From CAJQQK01 sp963696075 (GTDB taxonomy: Bacteria > Pseudomonadota > Alphaproteobacteria > Rhizobiales > Hyphomicrobiaceae), in NCBI GenBank assembly GCA_963696075.1, contig CAVOJD010000006.1, positions 744,001-808,000 on the forward strand: a DNA stretch of 64,000 nt, given 5' to 3'. Below the pieces are notes generated by a model. That model was given only the letters and a program-made list of their open reading frames with translations. It was not told the DNA's origin and did not search any database. The position numbers and the translations under genes were made by a program. Below are positions 27,862 to 36,338 of the stretch, in pieces; position 1 is the stretch's first letter, and each line of letters begins with the position of its first letter.

Positions 27862-29082
27862 TCAGGCTGGCGCACTGGCTTCCCGGGCCGGAGTAGGCAC
27901 CAGCAGCGCCATCCCCGCCGCGATCATCACGGTCACGGTCAACAGCAGGAAGGTCGCAGCCAATCCCCATTGATCCGCAATCAGCCCCCCAACCAGCGGC
28001 ACCAGCATCGTGAACGCGGACTGGGTGCCGAACAAGAGGCTGATCACGCTGCCCGACATTCGCTCTGACGCAAGATCGAGCGCCCACCCGTGAATGACAG
28101 GGCGTACGGCAAACAACGCAAAGCCCAACAGGCACGCGGCCGCGACGAATGGTTCGACGTCCGAGACGGTGTTCATGACCGCGATCATGACCGAGGTGGC
28201 AACAAGGCAGGTAAGCACCACCGGCTTGCGCCCGAGCCGGTCCGACATCGCCCCGGCCAGCGGCCCCGACACGAGCGCGCCGGCCTGAATACCCGTCATC
28301 GCGACGCCGACCAGCATCGGTCCCGCCTTCAACTCGTTGACGAGATAGAGCGGCAGGAACAGCATCAAGCCGTTCTGCGTCATCGAGCGAAAGCCCGCCA
28401 TGATGCACAACATCACGATCGAGCGGTTCGAGGCGAGCCCTTTGAGTGCGCCGAAGTAGGAGGCATCGCCGGGCTTGCGCGTGGTCTCCGCGCGGCCGCC
28501 GCCGTCAAGCTTCCGGCCGAGAAGCGCAACGATACCGGCGACGGCGAGCGCGGGCAGCGCATTGACCATGGCTGTTGATTGCCACGACAGCACCAGCATC
28601 AGCGCGCCCGCGCACATCGGCGCGAGAATGTCACCGATCGAGGCCCCGAGCGTGTGGATCGAAAGCGCGAACCCGCGTGCATTGGGATAGGCGCGCGACA
28701 ACAGCGAGATGGCAGCCGGGTGCCACACGTTATGCGTGATCCCGATCACGATGATCGCCGCAACCGGCAGGATCAGGTCGCTTGCAAAGCCGAAGCAGAA
28801 CAGCGCCGCCGCCCCGAACGCGAGCGACATCCACGCCGCCGTCAGATACCGCCCGGTGATGTCGACCAACGCACCGGATCCCGCGTTGGCAATGAAGGAC
28901 GCGGCATGAAAGATGCTGATGAGGCTGCCGATCTCGGCGAAACTCAGCCCCAGTTCCTGGCCGAGGAAGGGCAGAATGACGTAGATCGTCGCCAGCACCC
29001 AGTGTGTGGCGCCATGTCCAAGCGCCATCAGAAAGGCGGGCGCCTGGCGCTGAAGGCGTGAGGCGGCATCAGTTGCGGTCAT
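27862..29082 (-). CDS. MFS transporter
   Basis: A 406-residue transporter with about 12 hydrophobic segments. A loop with the MFS A-motif-like sequence GPLAGAMSDRLGRKPVV follows helix 8, and the N-terminal half carries SGALVDITGRYLTAAW. Signature blocks LVSGPLAGAM and SLLFGTQSAFTMLVPLVGG fit drug/metabolite-type MFS carriers. It lies 48 bases downstream of the SDR gene of the E1 alpha/beta operon on the same strand, so it may import that operon's substrate or export a product. AGGACACGC before ATG 29082 supports the start. Confidence 0.88.
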   Translation of the reverse strand: MTATDAASRLQRQAPAFLMALGHGATHWVLATIYVILPFLGQELGLSFAEIGSLISIFHAASFIANAGSGALVDITGRYLTAAWMSLAFGAAALFCFGFASDLILPVAAIIVIGITHNVWHPAAISLLSRAYPNARGFALSIHTLGASIGDILAPMCAGALMLVLSWQSTAMVNALPALAVAGIVALLGRKLDGGGRAETTRKPGDASYFGALKGLASNRSIVMLCIMAGFRSMTQNGLMLFLPLYLVNELKAGPMLVGVAMTGIQAGALVSGPLAGAMSDRLGRKPVVLTCLVATSVMIAVMNTVSDVEPFVAAACLLGFALFAVRPVIHGWALDLASERMSGSVISLLFGTQSAFTMLVPLVGGLIADQWGLAATFLLLTVTVMIAAGMALLVPTPAREASAPA

Positions 29083-29130
29083 TGCGTGTCCTGCTTGCAC
29101 GGCGGATGTGTGGGCTCACGAAAGCGTCCC

Positions 29131-29883
29131 TCACCCCGCCGTCGTCCCCCCATCGACGACGAGTTCCGATCCCGTCACATAGGTGCTGTCGTCGCTGGCC
29201 AGGAAGAAGACCGCACCGGCAATCTCGTCGGGCTGCGCGAAGCGGCCAAGCAGCGTGCGCGCGAAGCGCTGGGCGCGCACCTCTTCCGGCACGGCCTGAT
29301 GCCCCATCGCGGTGTCGACCGGGCCGGGGTGGACCGAATTGCAGCGGATGTTGTCCTTCGCACATTGCAGCGCGATCGATTTCGTCATCAGCCGCACGGC
29401 ACCCTTGGAGGCGCCGTAGTGCGTCGCGACGGACCCCCGCATGCCGGCGACAGACGACAGGTTGATGATCGAGCCGCCGCCCGATTGGCGCATCGCGGGG
29501 ATGGCGAGCTGCGCACCGATGAAGACACCCTTGACGTTGACCTCCATGATGCGATCGAAAGCCTCGTCGGTAATCTCTTCGAGCGGCGTACGCGCATAGA
29601 TGCCGGCGTTGTTAACGAGGATGTCGAGCCGGCCATGGGTCCGGACCGTTGTATCGATTGCGCCCTGCCACTGCGCCCGGTTTGTGACGTCAAGAGGCAC
29701 GAACTGCGCCGTCCCGCCAGCCCCCGTAAGGACCTGCGCCAGCACCGTGCCGGCCTCTATGTTGATGTCGCCAAACACGACCGCGGCGCCTTCTCTGACG
29801 AACCGGCGCACGATGGCGGCCCCGATGCCGGTGGCGCCGCCGGAGACGAGCGCGACCTTTCCTTCAAGTCTTTTCTCACTCAT
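29131..29883 (-). CDS. Short-chain dehydrogenase/reductase
   Basis: A 250-residue classical SDR: SGGATGIGAA for NAD(P) binding, NNAGIYARTP, INLSSVAG with the catalytic Ser, and YGASKGA with Tyr and Lys. The acidic residue in VVFGDINIEAG after beta-2 favours NAD(H). Its start ATG (29883) overlaps the stop of the E1 beta gene by four bases (ATGA), so translation is probably coupled. It likely oxidises an alcohol or acyloin in the same pathway. Confidence 0.9.
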   Translation of the reverse strand: MSEKRLEGKVALVSGGATGIGAAIVRRFVREGAAVVFGDINIEAGTVLAQVLTGAGGTAQFVPLDVTNRAQWQGAIDTTVRTHGRLDILVNNAGIYARTPLEEITDEAFDRIMEVNVKGVFIGAQLAIPAMRQSGGGSIINLSSVAGMRGSVATHYGASKGAVRLMTKSIALQCAKDNIRCNSVHPGPVDTAMGHQAVPEEVRAQRFARTLLGRFAQPDEIAGAVFFLASDDSTYVTGSELVVDGGTTAG

Positions 29884-30857
29884 GCTGCTTGTCCTTTCGG
29901 GGTAAGCCCCAGGACCTCGCGCACGCCGGCGGCGATGCGCGCCCGGTCCGGGAAGACATGGTCTTCGAGGGCGGGTGAATAGGGGATTGGCACGTTGAGC
30001 GCGCAGACCCGTTTCACCGGCGCTTGCAGTGCCGCGAAGGTTTGCGCGTCTTCCGCAACGAGCGTCGCGATCTCCGCCGAAGCGCCGGCCGTGGGGCAGG
30101 CTTCGTCGGCAACCACGAGGCGGCCGGTCTTGCGCACCGAGGCCCGGATCGCATCGGCGTCCATCGGCACAAGTGTCCGAGGATCGACCACTTCGACCGA
30201 GATGCCTTCTTTGGCGAGCTCTTCCGCCGCGGCAAGGGCTTCCGGCACCATCCACGCAAGCGCGACCACGGTGACGTCCTTGCCCTCGCGCTTCACGTCC
30301 GCCTTGCCGAACGGGATCGTATACTCCTCCTCCGGCACCGGCCCCGTGACGCCGCCGATCCGCCCGCACTCGAACGAGATCACCGGGTTGTTGTCGCGGA
30401 TCGCCGTCTTGAGCAGCCCCTTGAGGTCGTAAGGCGTCGAGGGGATGATCATCTTGAGCCCGGCGAGGTTCATGAACATCGAATAGGGGCTTTGCGAGTG
30501 TTGCGCGGCGCGCCGCGTGCCGCCACCGACAGTGGTGCGGAAGACGATCGGAAACTTCGCCTGCCCGCCGAACATGTAGTGGATCTTGGCGGCCTGATTG
30601 ACGACCTGATCCATCGCAACGAAGCAGAACGTGACGAGCCGCCAGTCGACGATCGGCCGGTAGCCGGAGCCCGCCGCCCCGATCGCCATGCCGGTGAGCG
30701 CGCTTTCCGCGATCGGCGTCGCGCGGATGCGGTCCGCGCCGAATTCCTTAAGCAACGGCCCCGGCGGGTCGGTTGACAGATGAAAGATCTTCGCCTCGCG
30801 CCGCATTTCTTCCGCGACCGCTTCGAGGCCGGCTTGATCGTAGGTCAGTTCACGCAT
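29880..30857 (-). CDS. 2-oxoacid dehydrogenase E1 beta (transketolase-type) subunit
   Basis: A 325-residue TPP-enzyme beta subunit with blocks ESALTGMAIGAAGSGYRPIV, VNQAAKIHYMFGGQAKFPIV, PSTPYDLKGLLKTAIRDNNP and VEVVDPRTLVPMDADAIRAS. It pairs with the alpha subunit encoded 12 bases upstream to decarboxylate a 2-oxoacid or cleave acetoin. The size and the alpha/beta split fit the AcoAB/PdhAB type. No E2 or E3 gene is near, so the acyl acceptor is unclear. An SDR gene overlaps its end. Confidence 0.92.
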   Translation of the reverse strand: MRELTYDQAGLEAVAEEMRREAKIFHLSTDPPGPLLKEFGADRIRATPIAESALTGMAIGAAGSGYRPIVDWRLVTFCFVAMDQVVNQAAKIHYMFGGQAKFPIVFRTTVGGGTRRAAQHSQSPYSMFMNLAGLKMIIPSTPYDLKGLLKTAIRDNNPVISFECGRIGGVTGPVPEEEYTIPFGKADVKREGKDVTVVALAWMVPEALAAAEELAKEGISVEVVDPRTLVPMDADAIRASVRKTGRLVVADEACPTAGASAEIATLVAEDAQTFAALQAPVKRVCALNVPIPYSPALEDHVFPDRARIAAGVREVLGLTPKGQAA

Positions 30858-30869
30858 GGGGCCTCTCCA

Positions 30870-31838
30870 TCAGTCGGCAAAAACGTCGTCGAGCGCGGCG
30901 TCGAGTTTCGGGAACGGGCTTGCCTTGGCGAAGGCGACGGCGGCTTCGATGTCGCAGAGGACACCGCCATCCAGCGCCTGCCAGTCGGCCTCGCTGAGGT
31001 GGCCCTGTGAAATCATGTGCGCCTTGAGCCGGTCGATCGGGTCGTTCGCCTGCCACCTGGCAATCTCGTCAGGGTTGCGGCTGTCGGGCTGGTCGGGCCG
31101 CTCCGTGTGGCGGCGGTATCGGTAGGTCTTGGCCTCGATCAGGCTCGGGCCATCGCCGCGCCGCGCCCGCTCGATCGCCTGATCCGCCGCCTGGCGCACG
31201 GCGAAGACATCATTGCCATCGACGATCTGACCTGGAATGCCATAGCCTTTCGCGCGGTCGGCGACATCACCGACCGAGACGCTGTCGGCGGCCGGCACAT
31301 TGACGGCCCACAGGTTGTTCTCGCAAACGTAGACGACGGGCAGCTTCCATGCGGCCGCGATATTGATCGATTCGTGAAACGGTCCCGCATTCGAGGCCCC
31401 GTCACCGAAGAAGCACACCGCGACCCCGCCGTTGCCGTCCATCTGCTGGGCAAGCCCCGCGCCCGTGATGATCGAGATGCCGCCCGCAACGATGCCATTG
31501 GCGCCCAGCATGCCGATGTCGAAATCGGCGATATGCATCGACCCGCCCTTGCCCTTGCAATAGCCGTCTTCGCGGCCATAGAGCTCCGCCATCATGCGGT
31601 TGAGATCAGCGCCCTTGGCGATGCAGTGGCCATGCCCGCGGTGCGTCGAAATGATCTTGTCGGTGTCCTCAAGCGCAGAACAGACGCCGACCGCAACCGC
31701 TTCCTCGCCGATATAGCAGTGGACGACGCCGTAGATGTCGCCTGAGAGAAAGTCGTCCGACGCGCGCTCCTCGAAGCGCCGGATCGTCTGCATGGTGCGC
31801 AACATCTCACGCTGGGTGTACGGAGAGAGATTATCCAT
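30870..31838 (-). CDS. 2-oxoacid dehydrogenase E1 alpha subunit (AcoA/PdhA type)
   Basis: A 322-residue TPP-binding subunit. The TPP motif runs from FFGDGASNAGPFHESINIAA to the Asn-Asn of VCENNLWAVN. KGKGGSMHIADFDIGMLGAN and YRYRRHTERPDQP (the phosphorylation-loop region in relatives) are typical of acetoin/pyruvate E1 alpha. The ATG at 31838 follows AAAGGC. It is the first gene of a four-gene unit: E1 alpha, E1 beta, SDR, MFS transporter. The substrate could be acetoin, pyruvate or a branched 2-oxoacid. Confidence 0.92.
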   Translation of the reverse strand: MDNLSPYTQREMLRTMQTIRRFEERASDDFLSGDIYGVVHCYIGEEAVAVGVCSALEDTDKIISTHRGHGHCIAKGADLNRMMAELYGREDGYCKGKGGSMHIADFDIGMLGANGIVAGGISIITGAGLAQQMDGNGGVAVCFFGDGASNAGPFHESINIAAAWKLPVVYVCENNLWAVNVPAADSVSVGDVADRAKGYGIPGQIVDGNDVFAVRQAADQAIERARRGDGPSLIEAKTYRYRRHTERPDQPDSRNPDEIARWQANDPIDRLKAHMISQGHLSEADWQALDGGVLCDIEAAVAFAKASPFPKLDAALDDVFAD

Positions 31839-31989
31839 GGCTCGTTGCCTTTCGTTTCCCGTCCCGGGCTCCATGTTCGGACGAGACAGGACGATGAGGC
31901 AAGGCGCGGAGCCGATTCATCAGCCAGTGGCGCTTCTCGGCACCGGCTGACTGGCGATTTGCGAACCGAATTTAGCTAGCAGGCCGGCG

Positions 31990-32769
31990 TTAAATCGGAT
32001 GTTTGCGCCGAATGGCGGCCAGTCGCTGGCCGATCTCGCGCGTTGCTTCCTCATGGCCCTCGGGGAGGTTGAACCAGCCGGAACTCTTGCGCCGCTTCAT
32101 CAGGCGAACGCGCCGGCCATCCCAGCGCTGGAAAAGGTGCACGAACAAATCCTGTCCACTCTTGCCGACAATCCAGCGCGCCAGCAGATGGCGGCGCCAT
32201 ATGGGTATTGACGCCCAGATCGTCTCTGTAAGTTCTTGTGAGACTTGTTTGTGAAGCGTCGTGTGGCTCTCGCCGTCCAAGGACCACAAACACTCCGCAA
32301 TCATGATCGGCGCGATCTTCGCGCTCCACTGAAATTTGTCTCCGACGCGATCTGCGTATCCGCTTTTAACGAATGCCCACATCGCGCCTTCCAGTCCCGA
32401 CCGGGGTGCAAAGGGTTCGTGCTCGTCAGACAGCGAGTCCTCATAGCCGGCGGTGCACCAAAGAAAACAACCGATGATACGTTCGAAGCTATAGGTGGTC
32501 CGCGCTTCTAGATTGGCGGCGTGCTCGCGAACTTTGTCCAGCGGCATCAAGAAGCGATAGTTTGAGCTGTTCGCCACGTGCTCGAAGACACCCAACTGGC
32601 GAAGGATCTCACAGGTGTGTTCGTGGACCAACTCGGCGCGATCCCACATCGCCGCTTGAAAAGTCGGGTCCGAGCCACCTAGGGCTTGCCATTCGAAGCG
32701 CGCCATATGATGGATCATTTCGACGAACAACTCCCGCTTTTCGTGGGACAGGTTCAAGGTCTCGCCCAT
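31990..32769 (-). CDS. Unrecognised 259-residue protein
   Basis: A soluble, mainly helical protein rich in Trp, His and Arg, without signal peptide or membrane segment. Recognisable landmarks are FERIIGCFLWCTAGYEDSLS, two nearby Trp-rich segments (AMWAFVKSGY and IWASIPIWRRHLLARW) and a basic region RRVRLMKRRKSSGWF. Codon use is more relaxed (more A/T at third positions) than in its neighbours, and the flanking gaps are AT-richer, which suggests later arrival. ATG 32769 was taken. No function is proposed. Confidence 0.6.
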   Translation of the reverse strand: MGETLNLSHEKRELFVEMIHHMARFEWQALGGSDPTFQAAMWDRAELVHEHTCEILRQLGVFEHVANSSNYRFLMPLDKVREHAANLEARTTYSFERIIGCFLWCTAGYEDSLSDEHEPFAPRSGLEGAMWAFVKSGYADRVGDKFQWSAKIAPIMIAECLWSLDGESHTTLHKQVSQELTETIWASIPIWRRHLLARWIVGKSGQDLFVHLFQRWDGRRVRLMKRRKSSGWFNLPEGHEEATREIGQRLAAIRRKHPI

Positions 32770-32967
32770 AACGTCAAATCTGGTTCCGTTTCTGATCCCA
32801 TAAATAGATCAGACAACGACTAATAATTGTTATCGAAGTACGCCGATGCCGATGTGGGTTCACCAACCCTGGATTAAGCCTGCGTGCATTTTCCTCAGCC
32901 ACCCCTCGTCAGCGCAGCCTGACCACCGGTCGATGACATCGCGTGGCTGGGTCGATGCGCGAGCGGC

Positions 32968-33849
32968 TCAAAGCGCGTGTTCCCAGGCAGCCGGGATCAG
33001 CCGGTAGCCGTCGCCATCCTTGATCAGACGCGAGAAGCCGGGGAAGTGGAGATGCATGCCCGTGACGAGGAGTTTGTCGGTCGCGACCATGTCGAACACC
33101 GCCCGGCGCGAGGCTTCCGCCTGCGTGGTGTCAGTGTCGAACGCCATGCACGCCTCGGGCCGTGCCGTCTGCACTTCGGGAATGTGGACGGTGTCGCCCC
33201 AGACCAGCAGTTGGTCATCGCCGTCGGCAATCAGGTACGTCGTGTGGCCGGGTGTGTGGCCGGGGCGCGGGATCGCGGTGATGCCGGGGAGGACCTCGCC
33301 TTCGCCCGAGAACGTCTTCATGCGGTCCATGTAGGGCGCCATCTGGTCGCGCGCCAACTGGAAGAACAGCGTCTGTTCGCGCTCGTTGCCGCGCGACATC
33401 GCCCCATCATCGTTCCAGTGTTTGGGCTCGTTTTCGTGGCACACCAGTTCGGCGTTCTCGAAAATGCGCTTACCCGTCTCCTTGTGGGTCAGCCCGGCGG
33501 AGTGGTCGGGATGCATGTGGGTGAGCACGATGGCGTCGATGTCGGCCGGCTTCACGCCGGCGGCGGCGAGGTTTTCGAGCTGTTTGCCCGCGCTCGCCTG
33601 CATGAAGTTGCCGCAGCCCGTCTCCATCAGCACCGTCTTGCCGCCGGTTTGGATCAGGAACGTGTTGACGGCGGTGCGCCGCGCAGGCCGGAAGTTAGCG
33701 GTGAGAATGTCATGCGCGACGTTGGTGTCGATGTTGCGCAGCACCTGGAGATCGCCGTCGAGAAAGCCGTCCGCGATCGCGGTGACGACGATGTCGCCGA
33801 TCTTGCGGCGATAGACGCCTGGAACCTGATTCTCCGGGACGGTCGGCAT
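32968..33849 (-). CDS. Metallo-beta-lactamase-fold hydrolase
   Basis: A 293-residue MBL-fold enzyme. The metal motif is VLTHMHPDHSAG (H-x-H-x-D-H), followed by PGHTPGHTTYLI with the next His ligands, VWGDTVH with the bridging Asp, and a final GMHLHFPG. The N-terminal block AVNTFLIQTGGKTVLMETGC fits the quorum-quenching-lactonase/AidC-like or arylsulfatase-type subgroup that cleaves lactones or esters. AGAGGAGA precedes ATG 33849. It is divergent from the EthD/intradiol dioxygenase genes and may process a lactone intermediate, which is inference only. Confidence 0.87.
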   Translation of the reverse strand: MPTVPENQVPGVYRRKIGDIVVTAIADGFLDGDLQVLRNIDTNVAHDILTANFRPARRTAVNTFLIQTGGKTVLMETGCGNFMQASAGKQLENLAAAGVKPADIDAIVLTHMHPDHSAGLTHKETGKRIFENAELVCHENEPKHWNDDGAMSRGNEREQTLFFQLARDQMAPYMDRMKTFSGEGEVLPGITAIPRPGHTPGHTTYLIADGDDQLLVWGDTVHIPEVQTARPEACMAFDTDTTQAEASRRAVFDMVATDKLLVTGMHLHFPGFSRLIKDGDGYRLIPAAWEHAL

Positions 33850-34103
33850 GCGGGCGGTCTCCTCTGGGGATGAATAGGATTTGGTTGGGCCAAAGTTTGC
33901 AACAACGCCGGCGCCATCACCAGCCTTGCCAGCCTCTCCCAGCCACCATCACGCATGGCCATCGCTTATGGCCATCACTTATGGAATGAATAGGCATGCC
34001 CGTTCGCCCCGCCTCTGGCCGCCGCAACGCCAACGCCGATAGGCTGGACGTCCATCACCAGCCTGACGGTGTCGCGCGACGCGGATTTGAAGAGGACCGG
34101 CCC

Positions 34104-34436
34104 ATGATCAAGAGCATCTCGCTCCTCACCCGCAAGCGGGACCTCAGCCACGAGGAATTCCTCCGCCACTGGGTCGACGTCCATGCCCCCCTGGCCCATG
34201 GTGTGCCCGGCCTCTTGCGCTATGTTCAAAGCCACATCCGTCAGGAGCGCACCCGCCCCGACATTCCAGTCACTCCGGTGGAGGTCGACGGCATCGCTGA
34301 ACTGTGGTTCGAGGACGAAGCGGCGATGAAACGCGCAGCCGAAAGCGCCGAGATGAAGCGTCTCCACGCCGACGGCGCGCTCTTCATCGGCTCGATCAAG
34401 ACCTACACCGTCGAAGAAAAGCAGATCCTGCCATGA
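34104..34436 (+). CDS. EthD-domain protein
   Basis: A 110-residue dimeric alpha+beta barrel protein: MIKSISLLTRKRDLSHEEF followed by HWVDVHAPLAHGVPGLLRYV (the EthD core) and AELWFEDEAAMKRA. EthD proteins accompany oxygenase systems and ring-cleavage pathways, where some act as lactone isomerases. AGAGGA precedes ATG 34104. Its stop overlaps the start of the intradiol dioxygenase (ATGA at 34433-34436), so the two are translationally coupled. Confidence 0.85.
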   Translation: MIKSISLLTRKRDLSHEEFLRHWVDVHAPLAHGVPGLLRYVQSHIRQERTRPDIPVTPVEVDGIAELWFEDEAAMKRAAESAEMKRLHADGALFIGSIKTYTVEEKQILP

Positions 34437-35032
34437 CCAATGCCTCACAGAAATCCACCGGCGGCGCGAGCCGATTGACGACCACGTCGCCGCAGATCCT
34501 GGGCCCCTTCTATCCGCTGGGCACGCCCTCCAAGGGCGGGGACCTCTCGCGTGTCGAGGGCCGCAAGGGGCGCGCCGAAGGCCAGCTCATCTATCTTGGC
34601 GGCCGTCTTCTCGATCGCGATGGCAACCCTGTGCGTCGCGCCAAGATCGAGATCTGGCAGGCCAACACGCACGGCCGCTACACTCATCCCAACGACGACA
34701 ACCCGGCCCCGCTGGACCCGAACTTCGAAGGCTTCGCCGTCGTCCAAACCGACGATGATGGCTATTACAACCTCAAGACCATAAAGCCCGGCGCCTACCC
34801 GACCGGCCCCGATTCAGTTCGCCCCTCCCACATCCACTTTGAGGTTTGGGGCAAGCGCGAGCGACTGGTGACGCAGCTTTATTTCGCCGGCGATCCCTAT
34901 CAGGACCGCGATCCCTGGCTGCAGTCGTCGGGGCGCAAGGAAACCATCGTCAAGCCGCTCGAAGATCCGCTGGCCGACATGGAACAGGACGCCCGGCGCG
35001 TGGTGTTCGATATCGTTCTCATGAACGGCTAG
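34433..35032 (+). CDS. Intradiol ring-cleavage dioxygenase
   Basis: A 199-residue enzyme of the protocatechuate 3,4-dioxygenase/hydroxyquinol type with the sequence order PQILGPFYPLGTP, RRAKIEIWQANTHGRYTHP, DGYYNLKTIKPGAYP and RPSHIHFEVWG. The Fe(III) ligands are expected to be the Tyr of GRYTHP, the Tyr of the GAYP loop and the two His of SHIHF. It cleaves a catechol-type ring between the hydroxyls. It starts inside the last codons of the EthD gene and is followed three bases later by the alpha/beta hydrolase gene. Confidence 0.9.
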   Translation: MTNASQKSTGGASRLTTTSPQILGPFYPLGTPSKGGDLSRVEGRKGRAEGQLIYLGGRLLDRDGNPVRRAKIEIWQANTHGRYTHPNDDNPAPLDPNFEGFAVVQTDDDGYYNLKTIKPGAYPTGPDSVRPSHIHFEVWGKRERLVTQLYFAGDPYQDRDPWLQSSGRKETIVKPLEDPLADMEQDARRVVFDIVLMNG

Positions 35033-35035
35033 GCG

Positions 35036-35848
35036 ATGTTCGAAAGCTTGATCGATGTCCCGGGCGCGCGGCTGTGGGGGTGGGATACAGGCGGGGCTGG
35101 AGAGGCGATCGTGCTGTGCCATCCCCGCTCGCAAAGCTGCCAGATCTGGCACAGCCAGCGTCAGGCCTTCGCCGCGGCCGGCTACCGTGTGATCGCGTAT
35201 TCCCGCCGCGGCACGTACCGCTCGGACCCCGTCTCACAGACGCATCCCGGCACACAGACCGCCGATCTCGCCGCACTCCTGGATGTTCGCAGTGTTGGGC
35301 GGGCGCACCTGCTCGGCGCCGCGGCGGGCGGCATCACGGCGACAGGATTCGCTGTCGCCCATCCCGATCGCGTCCTGTCGCTGACGCTCGCCGGCTCGAT
35401 CGTCGCGCCGGATGAAGACGACTGGCGCAACGTCTTCGGCCGGCTCGGTATCCGTGAACTGAAAGATGTTGTCCCGACCGAATTCCTCGAACTGGGACCG
35501 AGCTTTCGCGCCTCGGACCCGGACGGGACGGCGCTGTTTGCTGAGCGTGAACGCGACGCCCACCAGGCCGAGCCCGGCCCGGCTCAGCCACTTGGCGCGC
35601 ATGTGACGTGGGCAGCGCTCGAACGCCTGGTGACGCCTGTTCTTCTGCTGACCGGCGAGGCAGACCTCTGGGCGCCGCCGCCGCTTCACGCCCTGGTCGC
35701 GACGCATCTTGCAACCGTCCGCCTCGAAACGATGTCCGCCATCGGCCACGCCCCCTACTGGGAGGCGCCCGACGCATTCAACCGCATCGTCCTGGACTTC
35801 CTGCGCGACGCCGCGACGGCAGCCGCCGGGGCCGCCGCCAAGACCTGA
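35036..35848 (+). CDS. Alpha/beta-hydrolase-fold protein without the nucleophilic Ser
   Basis: A 270-residue alpha/beta-hydrolase. The nucleophile elbow reads HLLGAAAGGITATG: where the family has G-x-S-x-G this has G94-A-A96-A-G98, so Ser is replaced by Ala. The acid (GEADLWAP) and the His (IGHAPYWEAP) remain. The position is like that of 3-oxoadipate enol-lactonase in a protocatechuate pathway, but the missing Ser argues against ordinary hydrolysis. A different nucleophile, a cofactor-free or pseudoenzyme role are options. It begins three bases after the dioxygenase stop. Confidence 0.85.
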   Translation: MFESLIDVPGARLWGWDTGGAGEAIVLCHPRSQSCQIWHSQRQAFAAAGYRVIAYSRRGTYRSDPVSQTHPGTQTADLAALLDVRSVGRAHLLGAAAGGITATGFAVAHPDRVLSLTLAGSIVAPDEDDWRNVFGRLGIRELKDVVPTEFLELGPSFRASDPDGTALFAERERDAHQAEPGPAQPLGAHVTWAALERLVTPVLLLTGEADLWAPPPLHALVATHLATVRLETMSAIGHAPYWEAPDAFNRIVLDFLRDAATAAAGAAAKT

Positions 35849-35861
35849 TGCCAGGCGCGCG

Positions 35862-36100
35862 TCAGGCCGCCTTGTCGACCGTCTTGTAGAAGATTTCAGC
35901 GGCAATGGCGCCGCTCGTGCTGCCAGCCGTCGCCTTGATGGAGCGCTGGCCAAAGCCGGTTCGATCACGGGAGCGGCGGCAGGGGGAGCGGCCTCCCGGG
36001 TCACCGGCGCGGCCTGATCGGCAAAAGCCTCCATCAACTCGTCGACATTCGAGCTGTGCATCATACGTGCGGCCGTCGTGAACTTACGCGTTGCGAACAT
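35862..36100 (-). pseudogene. Small hypothetical protein, frame interrupted by one missing base
   Basis: From ATG 36100 the frame reads MFATRKFTTAARMMHSSNV and an Ala/Pro linker. A -1 shift (one base missing near 35956-35959) then allows GFGQRSIKATAGSTSGAIAA and EIFYKTVDKAA with a stop at 35862. The joined product is 79 residues and ends 13 bases from the convergent alpha/beta hydrolase gene, a natural gene boundary. Without the correction the frame runs antisense into that gene. I do not recognise a family. The assignment depends on the frameshift guess. Confidence 0.4.
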
Positions 36101-36338
36101 TGCTCTCTCCCGAAGCTGATCTCAGCCGGACACGTAGTGTGGCCCGATGACAGAAACGTGGCGATCGCAGGGTTTCCCCACAAATCGGAAAGCTGTGCGC
36201 TGTTGATCGGTTTTCCCGATCATTGATCACGTTGCGGGACGCATGCCGCGCGACAGCCCCATCGCCCTCGGGTATGTTCAGGGCCGACACATAGGAACGC
36301 CGCGTGACGGCCCCAGCCCCATATTCGAGGAGCCCAGA

